In this document: positions 8,661-15,751 of the stretch, one piece after another
Numbering within the stretch: position 1 is the stretch's first letter
Layout of the letters: the number at the start of each line of letters is the position of its first letter
IMG/VR virus record: IMGVR_UViG_3300022198_000611
Span: 1 to 31,822 of that record
Direction: 5' to 3' (one strand)
Source: a virus
Length of the DNA stretch: 31,822 bases
Notes under the pieces: generated by a model
What the model was told of the DNA's origin: nothing
The model's input: only the letters and a program-made list of their open reading frames with translations
The model's database searches: none
Position numbers and translations under genes: made by a program

Positions 8661-8723
8661 TCGGGTTAAGTTTAAGTGGGGAGAGCTAGACCCGACACCA
8701 GCCCTCCCCTCCCTACGTAGGGA
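8661..8723 (-). other. GC-rich stem-loop region after the tail tube gene
   Basis: The gap between the tail tube gene and the chaperone gene carries a perfect 14-bp palindrome TCCCTACGTAGGGA (8710-8723), 5 bases beyond the tail tube stop. Further potential stems are GGGGAG (8678-8683) with CTCCCC (8704-8709) and TCGGG (8661-8665) with CCCGA (8691-8695). No T run follows on the minus strand, so this is not a canonical intrinsic terminator. It may protect the 3' end of the abundant tail tube message or reduce read-through. Confidence 0.4.
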
Positions 8724-8728
8724 TTCTG

Positions 8729-9637
8729 TTAAGCAGACCGAGTGATAGTCAAGTTCGACTGCTCTGTGCTGTCGTATAGTGCAACAAACGACATGCTAAT
8801 AATACGGCTAGTGGGGCCATCAACGCCAACGTCAGCCGAGTTAATCTTGATTTTGGGGAACAAGAAGGTGTAAGCATTAGTACCAGTAGGGTCGTCTACC
8901 GACACTTCCAACTCAGTTTCAGTCTCGTTCAGGAAGCGGTTGATCAGTGCTGCATCTTCAAAGTAAGCCGACAAAGTGCCTTCCACAGTAGCCATACCAT
9001 ATTCAAGGCTAGGCGCACTGTCGTCACCAATCACGAAAGTAGGTGCGAAAGAGTTGGTCAGGGTGAAGTCCATGCCAGTTACGATAGCAACAGCCGACGA
9101 TGCACCTACGTTACCGATTGCCAAGTCACCACTGTAGCTATCAAAGGGTGCAGCACCCGAAGCAGCAGCGGCAGTCTTCTCAGTGGCACCAATGGTCATG
9201 TCCTTGCCTACGATACCGAAGGTAGTAGTAACCATCTGGTTGGGGGCCAACGACACAGCCATAGTGTTTACAGCACAACCAGTGAATAGACGTGCTTGGT
9301 CGATGTCCGAAGCGTAGTCTTCAAAGGTCAAGAACTTGGGGGTCGTACCAACTTTAATCACGTTAGTCGAGAAAGTGGACAGCATTGCCGATTCAATCAG
9401 ATCATCATAGTCACCATCACGAAGGTCAACTACAATGTCACCAGCAGTCTGACGGTTACCATGACGGTCAACACGGGGCATACGGTCAGGCTGGATTTCA
9501 TTGCCAGCAACACGGTCTTTAGTCAAGTTCAACGAGTGAGTGTTGAACGGCAGGTTAGTGTAGGTGCTTGCAGCAGTACCGAAAGTAGATTCGACACCAT
9601 AAGCAAGGCGGGAGCGAGAGCCTTGTGCGAAAGCCAT
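8729..9637 (-). CDS. Major tail tube protein
   Basis: A 302-residue protein that starts MAFAQGSRSRLAYGVESTFG and continues with TAASTYTNLPFNTHSLNLTK. This is the characteristic opening of siphophage tail tube proteins of the Phage_tube_2 type. The middle holds VVDLRDGDYDDLIESAMLS and the C-terminus KIKINSADVGVDGPTSRIIS, both beta-strand elements of the tube fold. Polymerised hexamer rings would form the tail lumen around the tape measure. Its codon use is relatively GC-rich with strong SD-like sequence upstream (TAGGAGAATAACAATATG), which fits a highly expressed gene. Position upstream of the chaperones supports the call. Confidence 0.92.
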   Translation of the reverse strand: MAFAQGSRSRLAYGVESTFGTAASTYTNLPFNTHSLNLTKDRVAGNEIQPDRMPRVDRHGNRQTAGDIVVDLRDGDYDDLIESAMLSTFSTNVIKVGTTPKFLTFEDYASDIDQARLFTGCAVNTMAVSLAPNQMVTTTFGIVGKDMTIGATEKTAAAASGAAPFDSYSGDLAIGNVGASSAVAIVTGMDFTLTNSFAPTFVIGDDSAPSLEYGMATVEGTLSAYFEDAALINRFLNETETELEVSVDDPTGTNAYTFLFPKIKINSADVGVDGPTSRIISMSFVALYDSTEQSNLTITRSA

Positions 9638-9657
9638 ATTGTTATTCTCCTATAGGA

Positions 9658-10065
9658 TTACTTGTAGCAATACCAACCGATGTTGACTGGTATCATGTAA
9701 AATGCACCATCAATCTCGCCTAGCTCACGTTCAGCGTAGCGGATGGAAACAAAGGTTGTATTGTGGGATAAATCTGTCGTTGCCTCGAAGGCGTCGATTA
9801 TTTTGTCTGCTAGATCGTCACCAGCAGCAGGGCCGTTACCTTCGGGAACATAGCATTCCACACGAAAGACACCCTGATAGTACATTTGCGGGTTAGTGCC
9901 TCGTACAGCAGGCTCACGTCGAGTAGGAAGCAGTCTAGGTTTAATGTAAGACTGTCCAGTAGTGGGGGTGAAGCTAAAGTTCTCCCAAGCAATAGAAGGT
10001 ACGTCAGTGACGCTATTCAGTGCTACCTCAAAAGCAGATCGGATGTCGTCATATACTGATGCCAT
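9658..10065 (-). CDS. Tail completion / terminator protein (DUF4128-like)
   Basis: A 135-residue protein whose pattern matches small tail-terminator proteins annotated as DUF4128: MASVYDDIRSAFEVALNSV, then SIAWENFSFTPTTGQSYIKP, then YYQGVFRVECYVPEGNGP. These cap the tail at its head-proximal end and join it to the connector. It lies between the gp10-like gene and the tail tube gene, as in HK97 and lambda (U). It overlaps the neighbouring gene by one base (TAATG at 10065). Function is from family and position. Confidence 0.78.
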   Translation of the reverse strand: MASVYDDIRSAFEVALNSVTDVPSIAWENFSFTPTTGQSYIKPRLLPTRREPAVRGTNPQMYYQGVFRVECYVPEGNGPAAGDDLADKIIDAFEATTDLSHNTTFVSIRYAERELGEIDGAFYMIPVNIGWYCYK

Positions 10066-10454
10066 TATCTAAACCTATCTTTAGTTCTGAGGAACACTGC
10101 GTGTCTTGCTTCTACATCATTAGCATGTGGCGCACGGTTACGTAGGGTAAAGCCATTGCTTTCTAATGGGTCAATAGCCCGTACCTCTGCCCGTAGTCTT
10201 GCAGCTTCTTCTTGCTTCTTACCAGCCTTGTCAGCAACGAAGGGTTTATTGTCAGAGGTACGACTACGACCGCCACCAGAGCCTCTGGGAACTACAGAGA
10301 AAGATTCTACGAAAGCACCAGTCTGGACGGGACTAATAGATGCAGCATACGACACAACCTCTTCACCCTTAGTCCAAACCTTCTCTTTTACTTGGTTCTC
10401 TAGTTGTTCCATCTTTTTGTAGAAGGACTGGTTAATGGTAATCTGCTTAGCCAT
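10065..10454 (-). CDS. HK97 gp10-like neck / minor tail protein
   Basis: A 129-residue protein from the ATG at 10454, chosen because GGAGG lies 8 bases upstream and it directly follows the previous stop; a longer frame to 10496 lies inside that gene. It contains KGEEVVSYAASISPVQTGAF, a segment typical of HK97 gp10 / lambda Z-type proteins (helix, then P-V-x-T-G), and RNRAPHANDVEARHAVFLRT near the C-terminus. The region around residues 58-80 is very basic and Gly/Ser-rich. Such proteins sit at the head-tail joint. Assignment rests on this motif and synteny. Confidence 0.72.
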   Translation of the reverse strand: MAKQITINQSFYKKMEQLENQVKEKVWTKGEEVVSYAASISPVQTGAFVESFSVVPRGSGGGRSRTSDNKPFVADKAGKKQEEAARLRAEVRAIDPLESNGFTLRNRAPHANDVEARHAVFLRTKDRFR

Positions 10455-10455
10455 A

Positions 10456-10806
10456 TCAATCCTCCAAGTGACAGATGTAACAAACAGCAGTCCCATTAGA
10501 GAAAATAGTGGTTACATGGTTAATCACGTAAGTGCTGCTACCACGTACAATAGTGTCTTCATCTGTAGGCTCTACACCTAAGCCCAAGGCTGGGATAGCA
10601 CAACGGCGCATGTCTTTTACAACTTGGTCTACAGGCTCAGAGGTAGCATTGTAGATATAACCAACAAAGCTGTAGTCAGTAGTAGCTGCACCACCCACAG
10701 TCCCTGTAGCAGGATCATATGTGCCAGTGGTTGTCGTCTTCTTAAGAGTTAGAGTTTCACCGAAATCTCTTACGAGCCGAAGAAAGTCAGAGGATCGAAA
10801 GTACAT
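10456..10806 (-). CDS. Head closure / stopper-type connector protein
   Basis: A 116-residue beta-rich protein that starts MYFRSSDFLRLVRDFGETLT, continues LKKTTTTGTYDPATGTVGG and ends INHVTTIFSNGTAVCYICHL. The order (adaptor, this gene, gp10-like, terminator) and the beta-barrel style (charged loops, YDP, small barrel) fit the SPP1 gp16 / HK97 gp7-like head-closure family. It would plug the portal after DNA packaging and bind the tail terminator. The identity is inferred mainly from synteny. Confidence 0.65.
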   Translation of the reverse strand: MYFRSSDFLRLVRDFGETLTLKKTTTTGTYDPATGTVGGAATTDYSFVGYIYNATSEPVDQVVKDMRRCAIPALGLGVEPTDEDTIVRGSSTYVINHVTTIFSNGTAVCYICHLED

Positions 10807-10817
10807 GGAAGTCCCCT

Positions 10818-11273
10818 TTATTCGTATTCAGGTGTCTCGTAGCTCGGAGGATTGCGGAAGCGGTCACGACGGAAGGCACCTTCAACACGGTCAGTATTTG
10901 CCCGTACAGCAACAATGCCAGACTTGGTTAGGCCACCTGCAGCTACACCAATAACAGCACCAGCTTTCTTGCCTTGATACTCCAGTGTCTCTGCCAGAGA
11001 GGTGTACTGTTTAGCCAAGTCAGAGTAGTCAGCACTCAGAGAACCGTCTAGCTGGACATTAACACTGCGGGCATACTTGGAAGCAACTACACGAGCAAGC
11101 CACGCTGCAGCAAAATAAGTGTTGTCCCCAGTCTGCGACAGAGCAAAGGTAATCTCTTCATTCTGAGCCTGTTGATCTAGGTTGTCAGTGTCACCCAATA
11201 ACAACCGTACAGTGTTAAGACGACCAGAGGCCGTGGTGGTATCTAAATCAGATGAGTCATATGACCAAGCCAT
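10818..11273 (-). CDS. Head-tail adaptor (connector) protein
   Basis: A 151-residue protein with the helical pattern of gp6/gp15-like adaptors: MAWSYDSSDLDTTTASGRLN, then VRLLLGDTDNLDQQAQNEEI, then YFAAAWLARVVASKYARSVN. The opening asks for a length of conserved RLLLGDTD followed by E-E-I, as is usual for adaptor proteins that bind under the portal. The C-terminus is basic (RVEGAFRRDRFRNPPSY) and could insert between portal subunits. It is the first connector gene after the capsid genes. Confidence is good on family style, but I cannot name the subfamily. Confidence 0.75.
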   Translation of the reverse strand: MAWSYDSSDLDTTTASGRLNTVRLLLGDTDNLDQQAQNEEITFALSQTGDNTYFAAAWLARVVASKYARSVNVQLDGSLSADYSDLAKQYTSLAETLEYQGKKAGAVIGVAAGGLTKSGIVAVRANTDRVEGAFRRDRFRNPPSYETPEYE

Positions 11274-11291
11274 TTAGGTCGTCCTTTTAAG

Positions 11292-11705
11292 TTAGTCTAG
11301 GATACTGTCACGGACCTCAAAGAATTTCTCTTCAATCCAGCGATTATTACGAAGGAAGCTACGGAGAAGCGCACGTTGCTTGGCTTCAATCTTCGATTGC
11401 TTACACTTCTTAGCGGTGTATTCACTTGTTGAGTTAGTCCGACCTTTAACCTCATTATTGAGTAGGCGAACAAGACTTTCTAGTTGTGTACCATCCATTT
11501 CTTCTAGACGGTCACCTAGTTTAGCCTCTTTCTCTAATTCTTTGTTGTGGTAGATTTGACCAGTCGAATAAAGCTGGGCTACACGAGAAGGTTCAACACC
11601 TTTGGTTACCCAGTCAAAGTGATCCCCCTGTTGATAACCACTAAAGGGGATTTTAACGAATACTGGCCAATCAATCTGCCAACCAAGGTATGCGGGATGT
11701 GTCAT
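11292..11705 (-). CDS. Unknown protein between capsid and connector genes
   Basis: A 137-residue protein that I do not recognise. It starts MTHPAYLGWQIDWPVFVKIP with aromatic residues and ends in a basic, helical C-terminal half (AKKCKQSKIEAKQRALLRSF, then RNNRWIEEKFFEVRDSILD). Residues about 68-90 (LGDRLEEMDGTQLESLVRLL) look helical. The gene lies directly after the capsid stem-loop and has RBS AAGGAAC. Placement makes a virion or head-assembly role likely, perhaps a DNA-binding internal head protein given the basic end, but this is inference only. Confidence 0.6.
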   Translation of the reverse strand: MTHPAYLGWQIDWPVFVKIPFSGYQQGDHFDWVTKGVEPSRVAQLYSTGQIYHNKELEKEAKLGDRLEEMDGTQLESLVRLLNNEVKGRTNSTSEYTAKKCKQSKIEAKQRALLRSFLRNNRWIEEKFFEVRDSILD

Positions 11706-11722
11706 AGTCGGGGTTCCTTATG

Positions 11723-11756
11723 TCGGGGGTGGGGAGCCACCTAAGCAGCCCCCCGA
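11723..11756 (-). terminator. GC-rich stem-loop after the major capsid gene
   Basis: TCGGGGG (11723-11729) pairs with CCCCCGA (11750-11756) across a 20-base loop, 12 bases beyond the capsid stop codon. The minus-strand RNA has no U tract after the stem, so it is a weak candidate as an intrinsic terminator. It more likely stabilises the capsid message 3' end or partly attenuates transcription into the connector genes. A comparable GC-rich palindrome follows the tail tube gene. Confidence 0.45.
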
Positions 11757-11768
11757 TAGTAAACACTA

Positions 11769-12749
11769 TTAGGCGATAACAGTGTTGAAGAAGTAGCCCA
11801 GATCGGAACCAACAACTTTCATGTCGTAGGCCATCTTGGCTTGGATGTGCTCAGCAACACCCACACGACGCAGTGCATCGTCCGAGAACGATTCCACGGT
11901 CACGCCCAAGTTCTGTACGCCTTGCAGGTTGTTCCAAGCAAAGGTCAGGCCAGCGGCAGGGGTCATCAGACCAGCAGCCGAGGGGGTGTGAACCAGCAGC
12001 GCGTGCTTACCACCAATGAAGGCATTGCTTTCGGTCAGACCTTCAGCAGCCGAGTTCTGAACAGCTTCCATGACGTAGAAGTTCTCTACTTCAAAGATTT
12101 CTGCCAGTTTGGCATTGGTGATCAGCGCAGTGTTTGACACAGTAGCGCCACCGTTCAGGCGGGCCAGAATGTCAGGGTGGTTGATCAGGATGTCACGAAC
12201 TTCTTTACCAACAACCATAGTGTTGGGCTTGAAGCCACCCGATTTCAACTGCATGGTGCGACGAGCATTGGTCACATCAGCAATGGGGGTCGAGTTGGTG
12301 TAGTCCGACCACAGGTTCGAGGGAGTCGATTGCGAACCCCAAACACCAGCGGCGAAGAAAGTGTTTGCAAAGTCTACTTCACGGTCGATCAGCATGTTGT
12401 TGATCAGCGTCTGGGCACCAGCGGCACGGATTTCCAGTGCAGCATCTTCGTTGGCCAGAGTTTGCTCATCAAAATCCATACCCAGACCAAACACGTCGGC
12501 GTAGTAGCTGTCGCTCGATACCGACATGCCGATGCGCTTAACTTCGGTGCGAGGAGCCAGAGGCTTACGCTCACCACCACGGTTCATGCCCGCACGGTCG
12601 TAGATGTAGTACTTGTCCGACTGACGGTTCACACCAACGGTGGGGAACACTTTGTCAGCGATAAAGTTGGTTTGTTCTTGTACATAGGCCAGCGTCAGAT
12701 TAGTAAGCGGCTGGTCGATATGCACTGCGGAGGGAGTCAGCATAGGCAT
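11769..12749 (-). CDS. Major capsid protein
   Basis: A 326-residue protein between decoration protein and connectors. It opens MPMLTPSAVHIDQPLTNLTL, then AYVQEQTNFIADKVFPTVGV, a pattern typical of a group of HK97-fold major capsid proteins. Internal features fit that fold: RTEVKRIGMSVSSDSYYADV, an Asp-Glu helix (FDEQTLANEDAALEIRAAGA) and a late GGFKPNTMVVGKEVRDILIN strand-helix unit. Like the tail tube, its DNA is more GC-rich than neighbours, which fits high expression. RBS AAAGGA is 10 bases upstream. Scaffold and protease are separate genes upstream, so no delta domain is fused. Confidence 0.92.
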   Translation of the reverse strand: MPMLTPSAVHIDQPLTNLTLAYVQEQTNFIADKVFPTVGVNRQSDKYYIYDRAGMNRGGERKPLAPRTEVKRIGMSVSSDSYYADVFGLGMDFDEQTLANEDAALEIRAAGAQTLINNMLIDREVDFANTFFAAGVWGSQSTPSNLWSDYTNSTPIADVTNARRTMQLKSGGFKPNTMVVGKEVRDILINHPDILARLNGGATVSNTALITNAKLAEIFEVENFYVMEAVQNSAAEGLTESNAFIGGKHALLVHTPSAAGLMTPAAGLTFAWNNLQGVQNLGVTVESFSDDALRRVGVAEHIQAKMAYDMKVVGSDLGYFFNTVIA

Positions 12750-12780
12750 ATTATAAAATCCTTTTCTTTAATGCTGGTTA

Positions 12781-13152
12781 TTAGGCGACGACATTGCCAC
12801 CAGTGATCAGTTCGATCTCAATGATCTGACCGTCAACACCAGCTTCTTTTGCGTAACCCATTACAACGTCACCGCTTGCAGCGGCCAGAGCGGTACCATC
12901 AGCACCTGCCTGAACAGCAGCACCAGCAGCAATCGTGCCGCCTGCTTCAACCATAACCGAGCCACTGCGGACTACAGTTACAACTTTACCAGCAGCGGCG
13001 CCTACGATGCACACGCCATAGCACTGTTCACCTGCCGAGTTTGCCAGATCGACAAAACCATCAGATTCCAGAGTTACAAATTTGAATTGTGCGGACGACA
13101 GATCGACGCCAGCGGTTTCACTACGAGTATCACGGCTCTGCATAACAGCCAT
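12781..13152 (-). CDS. Capsid decoration protein (DUF2190-like)
   Basis: A 123-residue Ala/Gly/Val-rich small beta protein directly before the capsid gene. VRSGSVMVEAGGTIAAGAAV, then QAGADGTALAAASGDVVMGY, is the pattern of DUF2190-type proteins, which form capsid decoration trimers or bind the capsid surface. It has no signal peptide or transmembrane segment. Abundant, GC-rich codon use agrees with high expression. The family match is from pattern memory and location. Confidence 0.8.
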   Translation of the reverse strand: MAVMQSRDTRSETAGVDLSSAQFKFVTLESDGFVDLANSAGEQCYGVCIVGAAAGKVVTVVRSGSVMVEAGGTIAAGAAVQAGADGTALAAASGDVVMGYAKEAGVDGQIIEIELITGGNVVA

Positions 13153-13154
13153 TG

Positions 13155-14018
13155 TTATTCTCCTTTATAGGACTTGTTGATAAGAGCTTTGCCTTCATCG
13201 GTCTTCGCCACAGCGGCATAAGCCTTAGCATATTCACTCTTCTTAAATTGGTTGTCTTCCATGTAAGACTTGACTAGAGCATCCAGCTTGTCGGCTGCGG
13301 TAGCAAACTCACCATCAACGTCCGACTTACCAAATTCTTGCATAGCAGCCGCAAATGACTTGTCAGCAGCCAGCAGCGCAGCCATCACAGCCTCGTCGTC
13401 ACCAAACGACTTAACTAGCGACTTAGCAGCATTAACATCAAAGTGCGGCAGTACTTCACCAGCACGTTTGGTCAATTCAATATCAGCCTTCTCAATAGCG
13501 GCAACTTCGAGGGCTTTTAGTACAGGTGCAGGGATGTCACATTTGGCAACCATCTCACCTTCAACTTCAATCATCTCAACTTCAGCTTTCTTTTCGATAG
13601 CCTCAGCTTTGATAATGAAACCGTTTTCAATCAGGCCTTTGCGAAGACGCTCGTTCTCAGCTTTCAAAGTGTCTACATCAGCTTTCAGTGCTTCGATGTC
13701 GATCTCTTCTGCAGCTTGACCCTCGTCTGCTTTTTCAGTAACCTCTTCGGTAACTTCCTCAGCAGCCTTCTCCAGATCGGCTTCCTCAGCATCATCTGCC
13801 TTTTCCATGTCGTAGCCCAGAGCCTTCATAGCTTCTTCTTTGCCACAACCTTTTTCTTCCATGTAAGCCTTTACTTTGGCATCCATTTCTTCTGTCATTT
13901 TATTAACATCCTTTTGGGAGTCGTCACGCTTGAAGAGACTAACCATTGCCTGAGCATTGGCTGGACGGTCCACTAGGGACAACTCGTCAAGCATGAGGTT
14001 CTTAAGGAGTGTAGGCAT
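13155..14018 (-). CDS. Capsid scaffolding protein
   Basis: A 287-residue, strongly acidic, Ala/Glu/Lys-rich helical protein between protease and decoration genes. Residues 80-130 contain a long coiled coil (EIDIEALKADVDTLKAENER). The first 30 residues (MPTLLKNLMLDELSLVDRPA, then NAQAMVSLFKRD) match the segment that follows the protease domain in XkdF-type protease-scaffold fusions. Here that segment starts a separate gene overlapping the protease stop as TAATG. It should form the internal prohead scaffold and be removed or cleaved by the upstream protease. Confidence 0.82.
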   Translation of the reverse strand: MPTLLKNLMLDELSLVDRPANAQAMVSLFKRDDSQKDVNKMTEEMDAKVKAYMEEKGCGKEEAMKALGYDMEKADDAEEADLEKAAEEVTEEVTEKADEGQAAEEIDIEALKADVDTLKAENERLRKGLIENGFIIKAEAIEKKAEVEMIEVEGEMVAKCDIPAPVLKALEVAAIEKADIELTKRAGEVLPHFDVNAAKSLVKSFGDDEAVMAALLAADKSFAAAMQEFGKSDVDGEFATAADKLDALVKSYMEDNQFKKSEYAKAYAAVAKTDEGKALINKSYKGE

Positions 14019-14713
14019 TAGTCGATCTCCTGTTTCATAGCACGGCCCCCAATGGAGAAAGCCGCAAGTTCACCAGACTTAACCATATTCCAGACTACAT
14101 CATCGAATACTTTGTATGCGACAACCCATCCTTCACGGTCAGACTGAATACCTAGAGCATCACCAATCTCTTTAGTGACAGGCAGTGAGTGTACAACGAC
14201 ACCAACTTGTTCGCCTGTGTGCATAGCTTTGCCTACTCGCACATGCTCCATAAAATCGTTAACTGCCTTGACAAGCGTATCAGCTTCAATCATGTCACCC
14301 TGACGGTCAACCACAGGTTCACCCTTTTCAGTAATGACAGAGGCCCAGCCATATACCATACGTTGCTCATCATCGGCTTTAAGAATTTGACCTTCAATAT
14401 TTGCTTTAGTCATTTCACTCACCGAAACTTCCTTTTCCCACATACGACATGACCAATAACGAGCAGAGGTCTTATCTGTAGCGGTATCGCAAGAGTGACG
14501 ACTACGGAAATTAGCCCGTGCCTTAGGGTCATCCCTGCGAATTTCCATGTTGGGGTCACCAAAAGTTACTTTCTTGGTTTTGTCCCCATCTTTCACATAA
14601 ACGCCAAACTTCTTTGAAGAACCTGCAGGTAGACGAAACGGCTTATTAAGTGGCTTATCCGCTTTGTTGATTTCTTCTTCTGTTGGCAGATTATCTGGAT
14701 CAAATGTGCTCAT
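14018..14713 (-). CDS. Prohead protease, XkdF-like (S78_2)
   Basis: A 231-residue protein with two parts. Residues about 25-92 form a KPFRLPAGSSKKFGVYVKDG plus RSRHSCDTATDKTSARYWSC domain that recurs at the N-terminus of marine phage proteases. Residues 115-231 form a serine-protease-like domain with VVDRQGD (135-140), His at 165 (AMHTGEQVGVVVHSL) and the nucleophile-type Ser at 220 (ELAAFSIGGRAM). It would mature the capsid by cleaving scaffold. The ATG is preceded by GGAGG and the upstream gene overlaps it by 14 bases. The C-terminus stops just after SIGGRAMK, where other family members continue into scaffold sequence. Confidence 0.85.
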   Translation of the reverse strand: MSTFDPDNLPTEEEINKADKPLNKPFRLPAGSSKKFGVYVKDGDKTKKVTFGDPNMEIRRDDPKARANFRSRHSCDTATDKTSARYWSCRMWEKEVSVSEMTKANIEGQILKADDEQRMVYGWASVITEKGEPVVDRQGDMIEADTLVKAVNDFMEHVRVGKAMHTGEQVGVVVHSLPVTKEIGDALGIQSDREGWVVAYKVFDDVVWNMVKSGELAAFSIGGRAMKQEID

Positions 14714-15431
14714 ACCCGTCCTCCACTAGTATAATGTCAAAAGCTGCGGTAATACGGGCATTGTTGGAACGGACTGTAGCCCTAACGTCAATATCAGTCT
14801 TCTCGGGGATACGTAGTGGGACAGAGAACACGTAGTCATATTGCCCACCAGTACCAGATACCTCAAAACTGTGTCCAATTCGGAAACTTTGTTGACCAAA
14901 GTAACGGACATACATATCCCCAGTTGCATCAGCACCAGACTGGCAAGTTGCTACACCTTGTTTCAAATAACCAGTGTAACCTGCAGGGACTGTGTAAACA
15001 GACATTAGGGTTTGCCCCTTGCCAGCAGTAATACGGGCTACGGTAACGCCACCCTTTTGAATGTTAATGTTACCAACATTATCACCACTGGTGCAATATG
15101 CACGGAAGATGCGAGACCAAGTGTTTGTCGTGGTGATAGCAGCAGAAGAGGAAACGGTGACAGTCTCACTCTGGGGAAGATAATTGGCGTCTAGCCCACT
15201 TATAACTACAACCAAGCCATCATCTGTAGCTACAGCGGGGATAGTGACAGTGCCAGCAGTATCCCAAGAAGCCCAAGGGTAAACAGTATCGTTTATATCC
15301 CAAACAGTCCCGGTCTGGTTTTGAGACATTGCAGGAACAGCACCAAACTTGTGAATAAAACTGTGGCCTGACACTTCCCCTTGAGCAATAGAAAGGGGGC
15401 TATCTTTAAAAAGCTGTTTTGCCCAAGTCAT
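14700..15431 (-). CDS. Phage structural protein of unknown role
   Basis: A 243-residue protein, started at the ATG at 15431 that overlaps the previous stop as ATGA; a TTG one codon earlier is less likely. It begins MTWAKQLFKDSPLSIAQGEV, then HSFIHKFGAVPAMSQN, a pattern found as a conserved hypothetical next to capsid genes in marine alphaproteobacterial-type phages. The rest is all-beta, with TVTIPAVATDDGLVVVISGL and FEVSGTGGQYDYVFSVPLRI, consistent with a jelly-roll surface protein. No catalytic motif is seen. A virion location is likely; the exact role is unknown. Confidence 0.65.
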   Translation of the reverse strand: MTWAKQLFKDSPLSIAQGEVSGHSFIHKFGAVPAMSQNQTGTVWDINDTVYPWASWDTAGTVTIPAVATDDGLVVVISGLDANYLPQSETVTVSSSAAITTTNTWSRIFRAYCTSGDNVGNINIQKGGVTVARITAGKGQTLMSVYTVPAGYTGYLKQGVATCQSGADATGDMYVRYFGQQSFRIGHSFEVSGTGGQYDYVFSVPLRIPEKTDIDVRATVRSNNARITAAFDIILVEDGYEHI

Positions 15432-15751
15432 CAATTCAACTCCCGAACCACCGACACAACCTTGTTGCCATTATTTGGAAAAGTTTCTACAGCACCGTCC
15501 GTATAAGTAACTTCAAACTCTATGTAGTAAGTGCCTACAGTGTCAGTATCCCCGGTTTGCCAGTCGTATTGAACTATACCACCCTCATCGTCTACGACAG
15601 TCATCTGAGTATCTACCTTGATTGTACCGTCTATAGACTTCATGTGTAGCATGACCACAGCACCATGAAGGTTTATTGGGTTCAGTTGTGCATCCTTCAG
15701 GGTTGCCTGTAAGGAGGGGGATGTATCATTCTGTTTAATACTAAAAGCCAT
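15431..15751 (-). CDS. BppU-N-like Ig-domain structural protein
   Basis: A 106-residue beta-sandwich protein. IKQNDTSPSLQATLKDAQLN, then VVMLHMKSIDGTIKVDTQMT, and GTYYIEFEVTYTDGAVETFP match the N-terminal Ig-like domain of baseplate upper proteins (BppU_N, DUF2479-like). In other phages this domain anchors fibres to a virion. Here it stands alone as a small gene within the fibre-like block between portal and protease. It starts at the stop of the repeat protein gene (TAATG) and ends overlapping the next start, so it is translationally coupled on both sides. Confidence 0.72.
   Translation of the reverse strand: MAFSIKQNDTSPSLQATLKDAQLNPINLHGAVVMLHMKSIDGTIKVDTQMTVVDDEGGIVQYDWQTGDTDTVGTYYIEFEVTYTDGAVETFPNNGNKVVSVVRELN

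Noticed and set aside
12177-12806. 209-codon plus-strand frame opposite the major capsid gene
   Set aside because: It is antisense to a clear capsid gene, has no RBS and shows His/Arg/Val-rich shadow composition.
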